Origin: an uncultured Bacillaceae bacterium
GTDB taxonomy: Bacteria > Bacillota > Bacilli > Bacillales > Cytobacillaceae
Direction: 5' to 3'
Length of the DNA stretch: 14,101 nt
Assembly: GCA_937995745.1 (NCBI GenBank)
Contig: CALKIU010000018.1
Location: 1-14,101 of the forward strand
Shown: positions 1 through 7,238 of the stretch, one piece after another
How the letters are laid out: each line of letters starts with the position of its first letter
How positions within the stretch are numbered: the stretch's first letter is position 1
Notes under the pieces: generated by a model
What the model saw: only the letters and a program-made list of their open reading frames with translations
What the model was told of the DNA's origin: nothing
Database searches by the model: none
Position numbers and translations under genes: made by a program

Positions 1-585
1 GGAATACATAAATGCCTTTTTCTTGTCCCCGGTGGCGTAATAGATAGGCACAGAAACCGCTATCCCCTCGGGAATATTATGAATGGCGATGGCAATGGCG
101 ATCACAAAACCGAGCGCAGGGTCTTGCAGAGCCGACACGAATGTGGCAATCCCTTCCGGAAAGTTATGAATGGCGATCGCAAGTGCGGTGAACACTCCCA
201 TTTTGAGCAATTGGGCATCGCGGACCGCGATACTTACAGAAGGGGGATTGGCCTTCATTTCCTCAACCTTTTTTAATTCATGGGGATTTCCATGTTCGGG
301 AATAAATTTGTCTATCAAAGCAATTAACAGCATTCCCCCGAAAAATCCGGCCGCGGTCGCCCAGTAACCGGGAATTTCTCCCAATTCCGCGGTCAAAGTA
401 TCCTTTGCTTTAAAAAAGATTTCGATCATGGAGACGTATATCATCACTCCGGCTGAAAAACCCAAAGCAAAAGAGAGAAATTTCGTATTCGTCGTTTTAG
501 CAAAAAAAGCTATAAAGCTTCCGATTCCGGTTGCGAGACCCGCCATTAAAGTCAGACCGAATGCCAGCAGCATATTTTCAGCCAT
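1..585 (-). CDS. zupT: ZIP-family divalent metal transporter (ZupT-like), C-terminus cut by window edge
   Basis: This is an inner-membrane transporter of the ZIP family, expected to import zinc and possibly other divalent cations. The 195 visible residues begin with membrane segments at about 5-28 and 35-58. A third follows at about 72-92, then a short charged loop (about 96-125) that lacks the long His-rich loop of some family members. Two signature metal-site helices come next: HNFPEG at 140-145 and HNIPEG at 169-174, each with the family His and Glu. Family members are usually about 260-270 residues, so roughly 70 residues lie outside the window. The ATG at 583-585 is preceded by AAAGGTGG at 593-600. 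An earlier ATG (587-589) meets a stop after two codons. A promoter with a perfect TTGACA lies upstream. The family call is firm; the metal specificity is inferred. Confidence 0.9.
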   Translation of the reverse strand, partial: MAENMLLAFGLTLMAGLATGIGSFIAFFAKTTNTKFLSFALGFSAGVMIYVSMIEIFFKAKDTLTAELGEIPGYWATAAGFFGGMLLIALIDKFIPEHGNPHELKKVEEMKANPPSVSIAVRDAQLLKMGVFTALAIAIHNFPEGIATFVSALQDPALGFVIAIAIAIHNIPEGIAVSVPIYYATGDKKKAFMYS

Positions 586-660
586 TCATCCTACCACCTT
601 TCTCTCTTTATCTTCATTCTCAGCCGTTTAATTCATACTTATTTGCATTTATATTTTTTT

Positions 661-690
661 ATATTAAATCTTTTGAAAAAATCATGTCAA
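661..690 (-). promoter_or_regulatory. Candidate sigma-A promoter for the ZIP transporter
   Basis: On the minus strand a perfect TTGACA (685-690) is followed after 18 bases by TAATAT (661-666). The segment is AT-rich and lies about 75 bases upstream of the transporter start. No clear Zur, Fur or MntR operator was recognised beside it. Confidence 0.5.
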
Positions 691-773
691 TGAAAGAATA
701 TGTGTATTGATCAAAAAAAGTTGGCCTCTGTAAACATTTTAATACTGATGAAACTTTTTGACAACTAATAAAT

Positions 774-1009
774 AACAAACCGCTTGGCCATGATGAACTT
801 GAAAACCGTGTCAGCGGCGATACAATCATCACCGTCGGGGCTGTCGCTCTCGGACTTGAAACCCGCCGGCTTTGGAAGATGAAACTCATGATATTGAAAA
901 AGAAGAACCGGCCCTGGAAAAATCATCAAACAAGGAAGGGACCTCCCCTGCCTTGTTTGCTCCCGTGCGCAAACGGCCGGCTCAACCAGTATTTGTATTC
1001 ATGATTTGA
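774..1009 (+). pseudogene. Probable frameshifted remnant of an unidentified gene
   Basis: Two successive plus-strand frames look like ordinary protein but are joined only by a frameshift near 857-865. The first (from 774) reads through a segment containing DELENRVSGDTIITVGAVAL. The second (860-1009) gives an acidic linker and the ending KRPAQPVFVFMI before TGA. Neither part has a convincing start codon or ribosome-binding site, and an in-frame TGA precedes the first part. I do not recognise the family. The composition (acidic linker, then a basic/hydrophobic end) and the codon pattern resemble the neighbouring genes, so this may be a decayed native gene rather than random intergenic DNA. It could instead be chance open frames. 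Confidence 0.35.
928..958. repeat. Inverted repeat / hairpin inside the intergenic remnant
   Basis: AAACAAGG (928-935) pairs with CCTTGTTT (951-958). After an A/G mismatch an inner AGGG/CCCT helix closes a five-base loop. It resembles a terminator stem, but only a short T-run follows on either strand (GTTTGATGATTTTT on the minus strand), so termination is uncertain. It also lies within the second frame of the suspected pseudogene. Confidence 0.4.
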
Positions 1010-1030
1010 AAACCATCCGGACAAAATATA

Positions 1031-1052
1031 ATTGGGCATCCTTATGCCCAAT
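1031..1052 (+). promoter_or_regulatory. Perfect 9-bp hairpin in the 5' region of the SASP gene
   Basis: ATTGGGCAT (1031-1039) and ATGCCCAAT (1044-1052) are exact complements separated by CCTT. The hairpin ends seven bases before the GGGAG ribosome-binding site at 1059-1063. If transcribed it would sit in the 5' leader; it could also be a DNA operator. No sigma-G promoter could be assigned with confidence around it. Confidence 0.5.
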
Positions 1053-1072
1053 CTTTGCGGGAGTGATGTATC

Positions 1073-1261
1073 GTGGCCAGAAACAAACTTTTGGTACCCG
1101 AATCAAGCCGCGCGCTTGAACAAATGAAAGAAGAAATTGCCCAAGAGTTTGGAGTCCGGCTGGGTGCAGATACGACCGCGAGAGAAAACGGTTCCGTCGG
1201 GGGAGAAATGGTCAAACGCCTCATCCGCCTCGGCGAACGACAATTGAAAAAGCAAAAGTGA
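1073..1261 (+). CDS. Alpha/beta-type small acid-soluble spore protein
   Basis: This 62-residue protein belongs to the alpha/beta SASP family, which coats DNA in the forespore, protects it from UV and heat, and is degraded on germination to supply amino acids. The family signature is complete. EIAQEFGV (residues 22-29) contains the site cut by the germination protease GPR. The second conserved block is LGADTTARENGSVGGEMVKR followed by LI and GE near the C-terminus. The start is GTG at 1073, nine bases after GGGAG (1059-1063). The gene stands alone between a suspected pseudogene and the convergent PBP gene. Expression in the forespore by sigma-G is expected from the family, but no clear promoter is visible. 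Which numbered ssp paralogue it is cannot be decided from sequence alone. Confidence 0.95.
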   Translation: MARNKLLVPESSRALEQMKEEIAQEFGVRLGADTTARENGSVGGEMVKRLIRLGERQLKKQK

Positions 1262-1283
1262 CTGACGATAGCCGTTAGAAACA

Positions 1284-1335
1284 ACAAAAAAGGCGACACC
1301 GGAACTCTGGCGAAATGCTGTTTCCGGTTGTCGCC
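1284..1335 (-). terminator. Rho-independent terminator of the PBP gene
   Basis: The arms GGCGACACCGGAA (1292-1304) and TTCCGGTTGTCGCC (1322-1335) pair with a single bulged base. On the minus strand the stem is followed by TTTTTTGTT (1283-1291), directly after the PBP stop codon at 1343. On the plus strand only CCAAAAA follows, so it does not look like a terminator for the SASP gene. Confidence 0.85.
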
Positions 1336-1342
1336 CCAAAAA

Positions 1343-3616
1343 CTAAGTTTCCTCTTCCTTTCTTCCGGCAGGAGGCTGATTCACGGCCTCACCTGCTTCT
1401 GTATCCCCGGCATTTCCTGCCGGATTTCTTTCTTCCGATTCATTGCCATTCGTTTCTCCGCGGTTTTCCCTGTCTATGTTCATCTCTTCTTGCTCTTCCG
1501 CGTTTTCATCTTCCGGTTGATTATTTTGGGATTGTTGATTTGCCCGTTGATTTTTCAATTCGAAATATTTGTCCATCACTCGTTTGCCGATTTTCATGTT
1601 GATACCGGAGCTCGTCCGGCCGGAATAGGCATGCGGCACAATGACCGCCATGGCCACTTCGGGGTTTTCATACGGTGCATAAGCCACAAGGCTCAAATTA
1701 TATACTTTTACCCCGTTTACAGAATCCTCAGCCGTTCCCGTTTTGCCGGCAGGCCGGTACGGCGCTCCTGCAAACGTTCCTGCCCCGGTTCCGCCGGGCA
1801 GAAACACTTCGCGGAAGCCTTCCTGAACGGTCTTAATCCATTCGTCCTTTAATTCCACTTTATTTAAAATAGTCGGCTTGAATTCTTGGAAAACAGGTCC
1901 GAGTTGTCCCTCTTCAAGAACAGGCTCGCGAATCTCTTTCACCAGCCGGGGTTTTAAGCGGTATCCTCCGTTGGCAATCGTTGAAACGTACTGAGCCAGT
2001 TGCATCGTGGTGTACGTATCGTACTGCCCGAAGGAAAAGTCCAACAATTTACCTGAAGACTCGACTGCCGAAGGAGTGCCTTTATACCCTGTCGCTTCGT
2101 TCGGCAAATCGATCCCCGTCTGGACGCCGAGGCCAAATTGGGCAAAACTGTCCCGGAAAATATCCCAGGCTTTCGGATCCAGCTTTAAGGATTTGTTCGG
2201 CACATAATGGCCTTTTCCGATGCGGATGGCCGTTTCCATCATATAGACGTTGGAAGAAACTTTCAGCGCAGTGACCGGATTCAAATTGCCCAGTCCTGCC
2301 TTCCAAGAACTTTTTGGTTTTGTACCGGCGATAACGATCGGCCGGTCGTAAAAATACGTATTTCTGTCAATAACCCCTTCTTTAAAGCCGGTCAAAATGG
2401 TCGCGCCCTTAACTACAGACCCGGCGATATAGGCCTCCTGGATATTTCCGAGAGCATTGTCAATCATCGTGTATTTTCCCGTTTCCGAATCTTTGACGAT
2501 TTGCTTGCCGGCCATCGTCAACACTTCGCCGGTATACGGGTCCATTAACACAACGAAAGCCCGGTCAAGGTATGCCGCTCCCGCCGAACCTTTCGCTGCC
2601 CGGAGCTCTTCTTCAATAATCTTTTCAACAGCCATTTGCAGCTCCATGTCAAGAGTCAAAACAAGGTCTTTGCCCCGCTGCCCTTCGGTAATCACTTCCG
2701 TTTCCAGCACGTTGCCGGCTTTGTCGGTGATATTTTTAACTTTTGATTTATGTCCGCTTAACACATCTTCATACTGGGCCTCGATGTAGCTTTTGCCGAC
2801 CCGGTCGTTCCGGCTGTATCCCTTTGACAAGAAATAGTCAAGCTTGTCTTTCGGCAGCCCTTCTTCATTTGTCGAAACTCTGCCCAAAATACTGCTCAAC
2901 GTCTTATTGTACGGATAAATCCGTTCCCAATCGGTCGTCGTATCCACACCGGGCAAATATTCCAAATTCTCGCTTACCGCGGCAAATTCTTCTTCCGTCA
3001 CCCCTTCATTTTTGACAATGATCGGGGTCAGAGCATAACCGCTCGTAAATTTGGAATAAATGGCGCACACTTCGAGATCATGTTCCGTCAGTTCAGCCAA
3101 TTCCTCGTCAGTAATCCGGTTGAGGGTAAGTTGATAAACCCGCTTATCAAAATCTTTTTGGCTGTCTTTAAATTGCTCGCGGATCTGATCCTCTTCTTCC
3201 TTGGATACTTTTGCTTTCGCTCTTTCCGGATTCATGAGGATCCAGTAATCTTTTTTGTCCCGTTCCCGGACTTTTGACGTATCCATATCAATTAACAGCG
3301 CGAGCCGCTCGGCCACTTCAAGCATTTCTTTCCGGCTGGCGCCGTAATTTGTATACGTGATCGCGTTTTTCGGTTTATTGTCAACCACAATGTTCCCATT
3401 GCGATCATATATTTTTCCCCGGGGAACGGAATAACTGACAGCCACATCGACCGTTCGTTCAACTTCCCGTCTGTAATCATCCCCTTTGACGATTTGCACT
3501 ACGCCGAGGCGGAGAACCAGAACGGAAAACAACACGAATACACCGACAAACAGCAGATTCATTCTTACAGTAATGTGGGACTTTTTCTTCTTTTTTCCGC
3601 CTATCTTCTTTGACAA
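1343..3616 (-). CDS. pbpA: Class B penicillin-binding protein (PbpA/PBP2-type transpeptidase)
   Basis: This DD-transpeptidase cross-links peptidoglycan and by homology acts with RodA in side-wall elongation. The 757 residues begin with a Lys-rich cytoplasmic tail (1-14) and one membrane anchor (about 19-44). A PBP dimerisation domain follows, opening with the typical SVPRGKIYDRNG block at 63-74. The transpeptidase domain then shows the active-site SVVK (Ser400, Lys403), SSN (454-456) and KTG (625-627). It most resembles B. subtilis PbpA/PbpH, which are about 700-716 residues long. The extra length is a polar tail from about 686, rich in Glu, Asn and Gln. The start is TTG at 3614-3616 behind AAGGAGGTGA (3626-3635); no ATG or GTG fits that site. 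It is transcribed alone and diverges from the pxp operon. PbpH is the main alternative name. Confidence 0.93.
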   Translation of the reverse strand: MSKKIGGKKKKKSHITVRMNLLFVGVFVLFSVLVLRLGVVQIVKGDDYRREVERTVDVAVSYSVPRGKIYDRNGNIVVDNKPKNAITYTNYGASRKEMLEVAERLALLIDMDTSKVRERDKKDYWILMNPERAKAKVSKEEEDQIREQFKDSQKDFDKRVYQLTLNRITDEELAELTEHDLEVCAIYSKFTSGYALTPIIVKNEGVTEEEFAAVSENLEYLPGVDTTTDWERIYPYNKTLSSILGRVSTNEEGLPKDKLDYFLSKGYSRNDRVGKSYIEAQYEDVLSGHKSKVKNITDKAGNVLETEVITEGQRGKDLVLTLDMELQMAVEKIIEEELRAAKGSAGAAYLDRAFVVLMDPYTGEVLTMAGKQIVKDSETGKYTMIDNALGNIQEAYIAGSVVKGATILTGFKEGVIDRNTYFYDRPIVIAGTKPKSSWKAGLGNLNPVTALKVSSNVYMMETAIRIGKGHYVPNKSLKLDPKAWDIFRDSFAQFGLGVQTGIDLPNEATGYKGTPSAVESSGKLLDFSFGQYDTYTTMQLAQYVSTIANGGYRLKPRLVKEIREPVLEEGQLGPVFQEFKPTILNKVELKDEWIKTVQEGFREVFLPGGTGAGTFAGAPYRPAGKTGTAEDSVNGVKVYNLSLVAYAPYENPEVAMAVIVPHAYSGRTSSGINMKIGKRVMDKYFELKNQRANQQSQNNQPEDENAEEQEEMNIDRENRGETNGNESEERNPAGNAGDTEAGEAVNQPPAGRKEEET

Positions 3617-3753
3617 CCTGCTGTTTCACCTCCTTCAGACAGCCTGACTATATAAATTTTATAATAAACCACTCTTGTATTCTATCACAAAATGTGTACA
3701 ATCCTCCTTACTTCTTTTTGGAATCGATTATTGACTCGGCCGTACTTTTTGTA

Positions 3754-3787
3754 ATATTTATTATTTTGGGAATAAAATAATAAATAT
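3754..3787. repeat. Perfect 14-bp AT-only inverted repeat upstream of the pxp operon
   Basis: ATATTTATTATTTT (3754-3767) and AAAATAATAAATAT (3774-3787) are exact complements around GGGAAT. The repeat contains no G or C in its arms and lies 29 bases before the pxpB start. A possible -35, TTGACT (3731-3736), and a -10, TAATAT (3752-3757), overlap its left side with a short 15-base spacer. It could be an operator or a leader hairpin. Confidence 0.55.
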
Positions 3788-3816
3788 GACGATTTGCTTA
3801 GAGGGGGCAGCCGAAA

Positions 3817-4665
3817 ATGATCGCCTTTTATCCCCTGGGTGAAAATGCCGTTTTGGCCGAGTTCGGAACATCCATTAATGAAACCGTCCATAAAAAAGTC
3901 CGCGCGGCCGCAAGAATCCTTGATAACCATAAACAACAATGGATGATTGAATATATTCCGGCTTTCACAACGATTGCTGTCTACTATGATCCTATGAAAT
4001 GCTACGCAGAAATAAAGGGCGGGAATCTTCTTCCCTATCAATTTGTTTGCCAAACTTTACAGACTCTTTGGAGCGGCCTGAATCCGGAAAAAATGTCGCA
4101 GTCACGGACCGTGGACATCCCCGTCTGCTACGGCGGAGAATTTGGTCCTGATCTGGCGTACGTTGCAAAAATCAACGGTTTGACGGAAGAAGAAGTGGTG
4201 CAAATTCATTCCTCCCGTGAATACGTTGTCTATATGATTGGTTTTTCTCCGGGATTTCCCTATCTGGGCGGCATGTCGGAAAAGATCGCCGCTCCCCGGA
4301 AGAAGACCCCGAGACTGGCCGTCCCGGCCCGTTCGGTCGGAATTGCCGGAATGCAGACCGGAATCTACCCCCTCGAATCACCGGGAGGCTGGCAAATCAT
4401 CGGCCGGACGCCGCTGGAGCTTTTCCGTCCCCAAAAGAGCGAGCCCTCTTTATTGAAAGCGGGCGATCGGGTCCGCTTCAAACCTATCAGCGTGGAAGAG
4501 TATTTGAAATGGGAGGAAATTGAGGATGATGACGATTTTAGAACCCGGGCTTCAAACGACCATTCAGGACTTGGGCCGGTTCGGTTTCCAAAAATACGGC
4601 ATCACCACGAGCGGAGCCGCGGATCCCTTTTCCCACCGCCTGGCCAACCTTCTCGCCGGAAATGA
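3817..4665 (+). CDS. pxpB: 5-oxoprolinase subunit B (KipI-like), with an extended C-terminus
   Basis: PxpB works with PxpC and PxpA as the prokaryotic ATP-dependent 5-oxoprolinase, opening 5-oxoproline to glutamate in the cytoplasm. In B. subtilis the same family member, KipI, was first described as an inhibitor of the sporulation kinase KinA. Recognisable blocks are IPVCYGGEFGPDL, YMIGFSPGFPYLGGM, and VGIAGMQTGIYPLESPGGWQ followed by IIGRTPLELFRP, all cyclophilin-like core motifs. The core ends near residue 236, matching the usual length of about 240. Here the frame continues for about 46 more residues (DDDDFRTRAS onward, ending PSRRK). These are read entirely inside pxpC and look like a shadow translation. 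ATG 3817 follows GAGGGGG (3801-3807). It is the first gene of the operon. Confidence 0.92.
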   Translation: MIAFYPLGENAVLAEFGTSINETVHKKVRAAARILDNHKQQWMIEYIPAFTTIAVYYDPMKCYAEIKGGNLLPYQFVCQTLQTLWSGLNPEKMSQSRTVDIPVCYGGEFGPDLAYVAKINGLTEEEVVQIHSSREYVVYMIGFSPGFPYLGGMSEKIAAPRKKTPRLAVPARSVGIAGMQTGIYPLESPGGWQIIGRTPLELFRPQKSEPSLLKAGDRVRFKPISVEEYLKWEEIEDDDDFRTRASNDHSGLGPVRFPKIRHHHERSRGSLFPPPGQPSRRK

Positions 4666-5560
4666 CGAAACGATGCCGACCATGGAAATAACGATGTTCG
4701 GTCCGGCAGTAAAATTCCACAAACAAACGTTAATTTCCATTTGCGGCGCCGACTTGTCCGCAACGATTGACAATCAGCCGGTTCCCCTCTTTCGTCCCGT
4801 GCTTGTCAATGAAGGAAAAGAGTTGCATTTCACTGTGGCAAGAAAGGGGATGCGGGCCTATTTGGCGGTGGCCGGCGGTTTTCGTATTCCGAAAATTATG
4901 AACAGCCATTCTACTTCTTTGATAACGAAAATAGGCGGGGTTGGCGGCAGGACGCTGGAAGCCGGCGATGAACTGTTATTTAACCGCCCCGGGGCACTTT
5001 CCCGGAGCATCATCTCTGCCTTAAAACCCAAATTGAAAGGGCCTTTCGCCGCTGCCGGCTGGTCCGCCTGGCACTCTCCCTATGACAAAATCACCAAAAC
5101 CCTCTATGTAAGGGTCGTTAAAGGACGGCATTTCGGGCTGTTTTCACCGGAAAGCCGCAACAGTTTTTTTCACAGCCCTTACATCGTCACAAGCCGCTCA
5201 GACCGGATGGGCTGCCGCCTGCAAGGGGAACCGCTCCGTTTAACGGAAAGACAAGAAATCATTTCCGAACCCGTAAACGACGGCACGATACAAGTTTCTT
5301 CCGACGGCAATCCCATCATCCTTCTCGCCGAAAGGCAGACGACGGGAGGATATCCGAAAATCGCCCAAGTGGCCGCAGTGGATATTCCTCTAATCGCCCA
5401 AGCGAAACCGGGCGACCGCATCCGTTTTGTGCCCGTTTCCCATGAAGAAGCGCAAAAGCTTTTTATAAGGCGGGAAGTGGCGCTGAGAGAAATCAAATGG
5501 GGAATTCGATTGAAATATTTAGATAAACAGGAGGATGTGCCTTGTATAAGGTGGATTTGA
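4526..5560 (+). CDS. pxpC: 5-oxoprolinase subunit C (KipA-like)
   Basis: PxpC is the biotin-carboxylase-unrelated partner of PxpB in 5-oxoproline hydrolysis; the two form a complex. The 344-residue protein has the family opening ILEPGLQTTIQDLGRFG and the GITTSGAADPFSHRLAN block. It also has CGADLSATIDNQ and, near the C-terminus, IQVSSDGNPIILLAERQTTGGYPKIA, the long conserved segment of this family. ATG 4526 is chosen because GGGAGG (4511-4516) is nine bases upstream; an in-frame TTG at 4520 would be too close. ATG 4529 is equally possible. It overlaps the pxpB frame by 140 bases and the pxpA start by 19 bases, which suggests coupled translation. The last 25 or so residues are less conserved-looking. 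Confidence 0.93.
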   Translation: MMTILEPGLQTTIQDLGRFGFQKYGITTSGAADPFSHRLANLLAGNDETMPTMEITMFGPAVKFHKQTLISICGADLSATIDNQPVPLFRPVLVNEGKELHFTVARKGMRAYLAVAGGFRIPKIMNSHSTSLITKIGGVGGRTLEAGDELLFNRPGALSRSIISALKPKLKGPFAAAGWSAWHSPYDKITKTLYVRVVKGRHFGLFSPESRNSFFHSPYIVTSRSDRMGCRLQGEPLRLTERQEIISEPVNDGTIQVSSDGNPIILLAERQTTGGYPKIAQVAAVDIPLIAQAKPGDRIRFVPVSHEEAQKLFIRREVALREIKWGIRLKYLDKQEDVPCIRWI

Positions 5561-6312
5561 ATTGCGATATGGGGGAAAGCTTCGGTTCTTACAAACTGGG
5601 GCATGATGAAAAGATCCTTGATTATATTACGTCGGCCAACATTGCGTGCGGATTTCACGCCGGCGACCCGACTACGATGAGAAAAACAGTGAGACTGGCC
5701 TTGGAAAAAAACGTCGGCATCGGCGCCCACCCGGGACTTCAGGACTTAGTGGGCTTTGGAAGAAGGGCGATGCAAATTTCGCCCCAGGAAGCTTATGATA
5801 TTGTCGTCTATCAAATCGGAGCCTTGTATGCGTTTGTCAGATCGGAAGGTGGCAGGCTCCAGCACGTCAAACCGCACGGAGCGCTGTTTAATATGGCCGC
5901 CAAAGACCCGGCCTTGGCTGAAGCCATCGCGGAAGCCATTTACAAAGTGGATCCGGAACTGATTTTGTTCGGATTGTCCGGGGGAGAATTAATCAAAGCC
6001 GCAAAAAAGATCGGGCTGCGGGCCGCCAATGAGGTGTTTTCCGACCGCACTTATCAACTCGACGGGACGCTGACGGCGCGTACGGACAAAAACGCCCTCA
6101 TCACCTGTCAGGAAACCGCCGCCCGCCAAGCCGTGCGGATGGTGAAAGAAGGCAAAGTCAAAACGGTGCAAGGCGTCGATATCCCGGTCAAGGCCGACAC
6201 GATTTGCATCCATGGGGATGGGGAAAAAGCCCTGGATTTTGCACGTTATATAAAGGAAACTCTGTCTAAAGAAGGAATTGCGCTCACAAAAGTCAGCGAA
6301 TTTATACTATAA
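5542..6312 (+). CDS. pxpA: 5-oxoprolinase subunit A (LamB/YcsF family)
   Basis: PxpA is the third subunit of the ATP-dependent 5-oxoprolinase that recycles 5-oxoproline, a product of spontaneous glutamine cyclisation, to glutamate. The 256 residues match the full family length. The signature motifs are DLNCDMGESFG (5-15), NIACGFHAGDP (33-43), GAHPGLQDLVGFGRR (61-75) and HVKPHGALFN (108-117). Together these carry the conserved His/Asp cluster expected for metal or substrate binding. The start is TTG at 5542, seven bases after AGGAGG (5529-5534), and lies inside the end of pxpC. Compared with B. subtilis, the order here is B-C-A, and no transport gene (ycsG), ycsI or kipR regulator is adjacent. 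Confidence 0.94.
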   Translation: MYKVDLNCDMGESFGSYKLGHDEKILDYITSANIACGFHAGDPTTMRKTVRLALEKNVGIGAHPGLQDLVGFGRRAMQISPQEAYDIVVYQIGALYAFVRSEGGRLQHVKPHGALFNMAAKDPALAEAIAEAIYKVDPELILFGLSGGELIKAAKKIGLRAANEVFSDRTYQLDGTLTARTDKNALITCQETAARQAVRMVKEGKVKTVQGVDIPVKADTICIHGDGEKALDFARYIKETLSKEGIALTKVSEFIL

Positions 6313-6350
6313 TAGGAATAAATACATATCATTTCACAAAGGAGCGCAAA

Positions 6351-7145
6351 ATGAATCCTTACAAAATAGTATTTTTGGATATAGACGGAACCATCGTCAC
6401 TGCCGACAACTCAATCCAGGAATCGACAAAAGAAGCCGTCCGGCAGTTGCAAAACAAAGGCATTGACGTTGTCCTGGCCACAGGACGGCCGCTTCATGAA
6501 ATCTCTTATCTGGTGGAAGAACTGCATATTGATTCGATGATCGGTTATAACGGGGCATATGGCGTTTACAGAGGACAATGCATTTGGAAAAAACCGTTAT
6601 CCGGGCCGTTTGTCGAACATTTTCTTCATATTGCCGGAGAGTACGGACATGATCTTGTTCTCTTTTCCAAGAACCGCAGTTTTTGGAACAGAATCGATTC
6701 CCCTCTTGCCGCCGAATTTATGGAGAAATTCCACATTCAAAAAAACGCGCCGTTAACGCAGCCCGCAAAAGACGAATTCCTTTCCGTCAATGTCATCACC
6801 ACGGGGGAAAACGATTATAAACTGTATGAAGCCTTTGGCGGCGTCACACTTGCCCGGGTCAATATCGCCTTGCAGAAAATCAAATACTGCTATGATGTCG
6901 TCCGCAATGAAGCCAATAAAGGCAAAGCGGTAAAAGCTTTCCTTGAACATTTGGGAATACAAAAAGAGGAATCCGTCGCCTTTGGGGACGCAAAAAACGA
7001 CATTGAAATGCTCAAAAATGTGGGAGAAAGTTTCGCCATGGGAAACGCCGACCCTGAACTGTTCCGCTACGCGAAACATAAAACAACGAGCGTGGAAGAC
7101 TCCGGGGTATACAATGGTTTAAAATCTCTCGGATTGATAGGATAA
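6351..7145 (+). CDS. Cof-type HAD phosphatase (YkrA-like)
   Basis: This is a cytoplasmic haloacid-dehalogenase-superfamily phosphatase of the Cof/IIB type, probably acting on a sugar phosphate or related small phosphoester. All four motifs are visible: DIDGT (10-14, nucleophile Asp10 and acid Asp12), ATGR (43-46), the Lys of NKGKA (189-193), and GDAKND (212-217), which holds the Mg2+ acidic residues. The cap domain lies between about 85 and 185, as in type IIB proteins. The length of 264 is normal. B. subtilis YkrA is the closest named relative I recall. ATG 6351 follows AAAGGAG (6338-6344). It starts 38 bases after pxpA and is probably cotranscribed with it, although a TATAAT at 6308-6313 without a matching -35 leaves room for an internal promoter. 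Confidence 0.9.
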   Translation: MNPYKIVFLDIDGTIVTADNSIQESTKEAVRQLQNKGIDVVLATGRPLHEISYLVEELHIDSMIGYNGAYGVYRGQCIWKKPLSGPFVEHFLHIAGEYGHDLVLFSKNRSFWNRIDSPLAAEFMEKFHIQKNAPLTQPAKDEFLSVNVITTGENDYKLYEAFGGVTLARVNIALQKIKYCYDVVRNEANKGKAVKAFLEHLGIQKEESVAFGDAKNDIEMLKNVGESFAMGNADPELFRYAKHKTTSVEDSGVYNGLKSLGLIG

Positions 7146-7204
7146 TTCTTTTTGCATCTGATTGCGAAAATCGTCTAAAAGCTCTGAACGAGATATCATC
7201 TGAC

Positions 7205-7237
7205 AAAAATCCCGCCCGTTTCCCGGGCGGGATTTTT
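7205..7237. terminator. Bidirectional rho-independent terminator between the HAD gene and proA
   Basis: A perfect 14-bp inverted repeat consists of AAAAATCCCGCCCG (7205-7218) and CGGGCGGGATTTTT (7224-7237), separated by TTTCC. It ends with T-runs on both strands. It lies 60 bases after the HAD stop and two bases from the proA stop codon, so it should serve both convergent operons. Confidence 0.95.
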
Positions 7238-7238
7238 C

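Noticed and set aside
659..889. 76-residue minus-strand frame upstream of the transporter
   Set aside because: It has no ribosome-binding site, a Ser-rich random-looking composition, and spans the promoter of the transporter and the antisense of the suspected pseudogene.
1042..1339. Minus-strand frames over the SASP gene
   Set aside because: They are antisense shadows of a clearly conserved spore protein.
1315..1852. 95- and 174-residue plus-strand frames opposite the PBP C-terminus
   Set aside because: They are antisense to the PBP tail and rich in Phe/Ile/Arg as expected from reading its Glu/Lys codons backwards.
3685..4053. 122-residue minus-strand frame across the pxpB start
   Set aside because: It overlaps the 5' end of a conserved gene and the AT-rich palindrome, with no family resemblance and no ribosome-binding site.
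4520..4525. TTG 4520 as the pxpC start
   Set aside because: It lies only three bases from the GGGAGG site; ATG 4526 has proper spacing and matches the usual start of the family.
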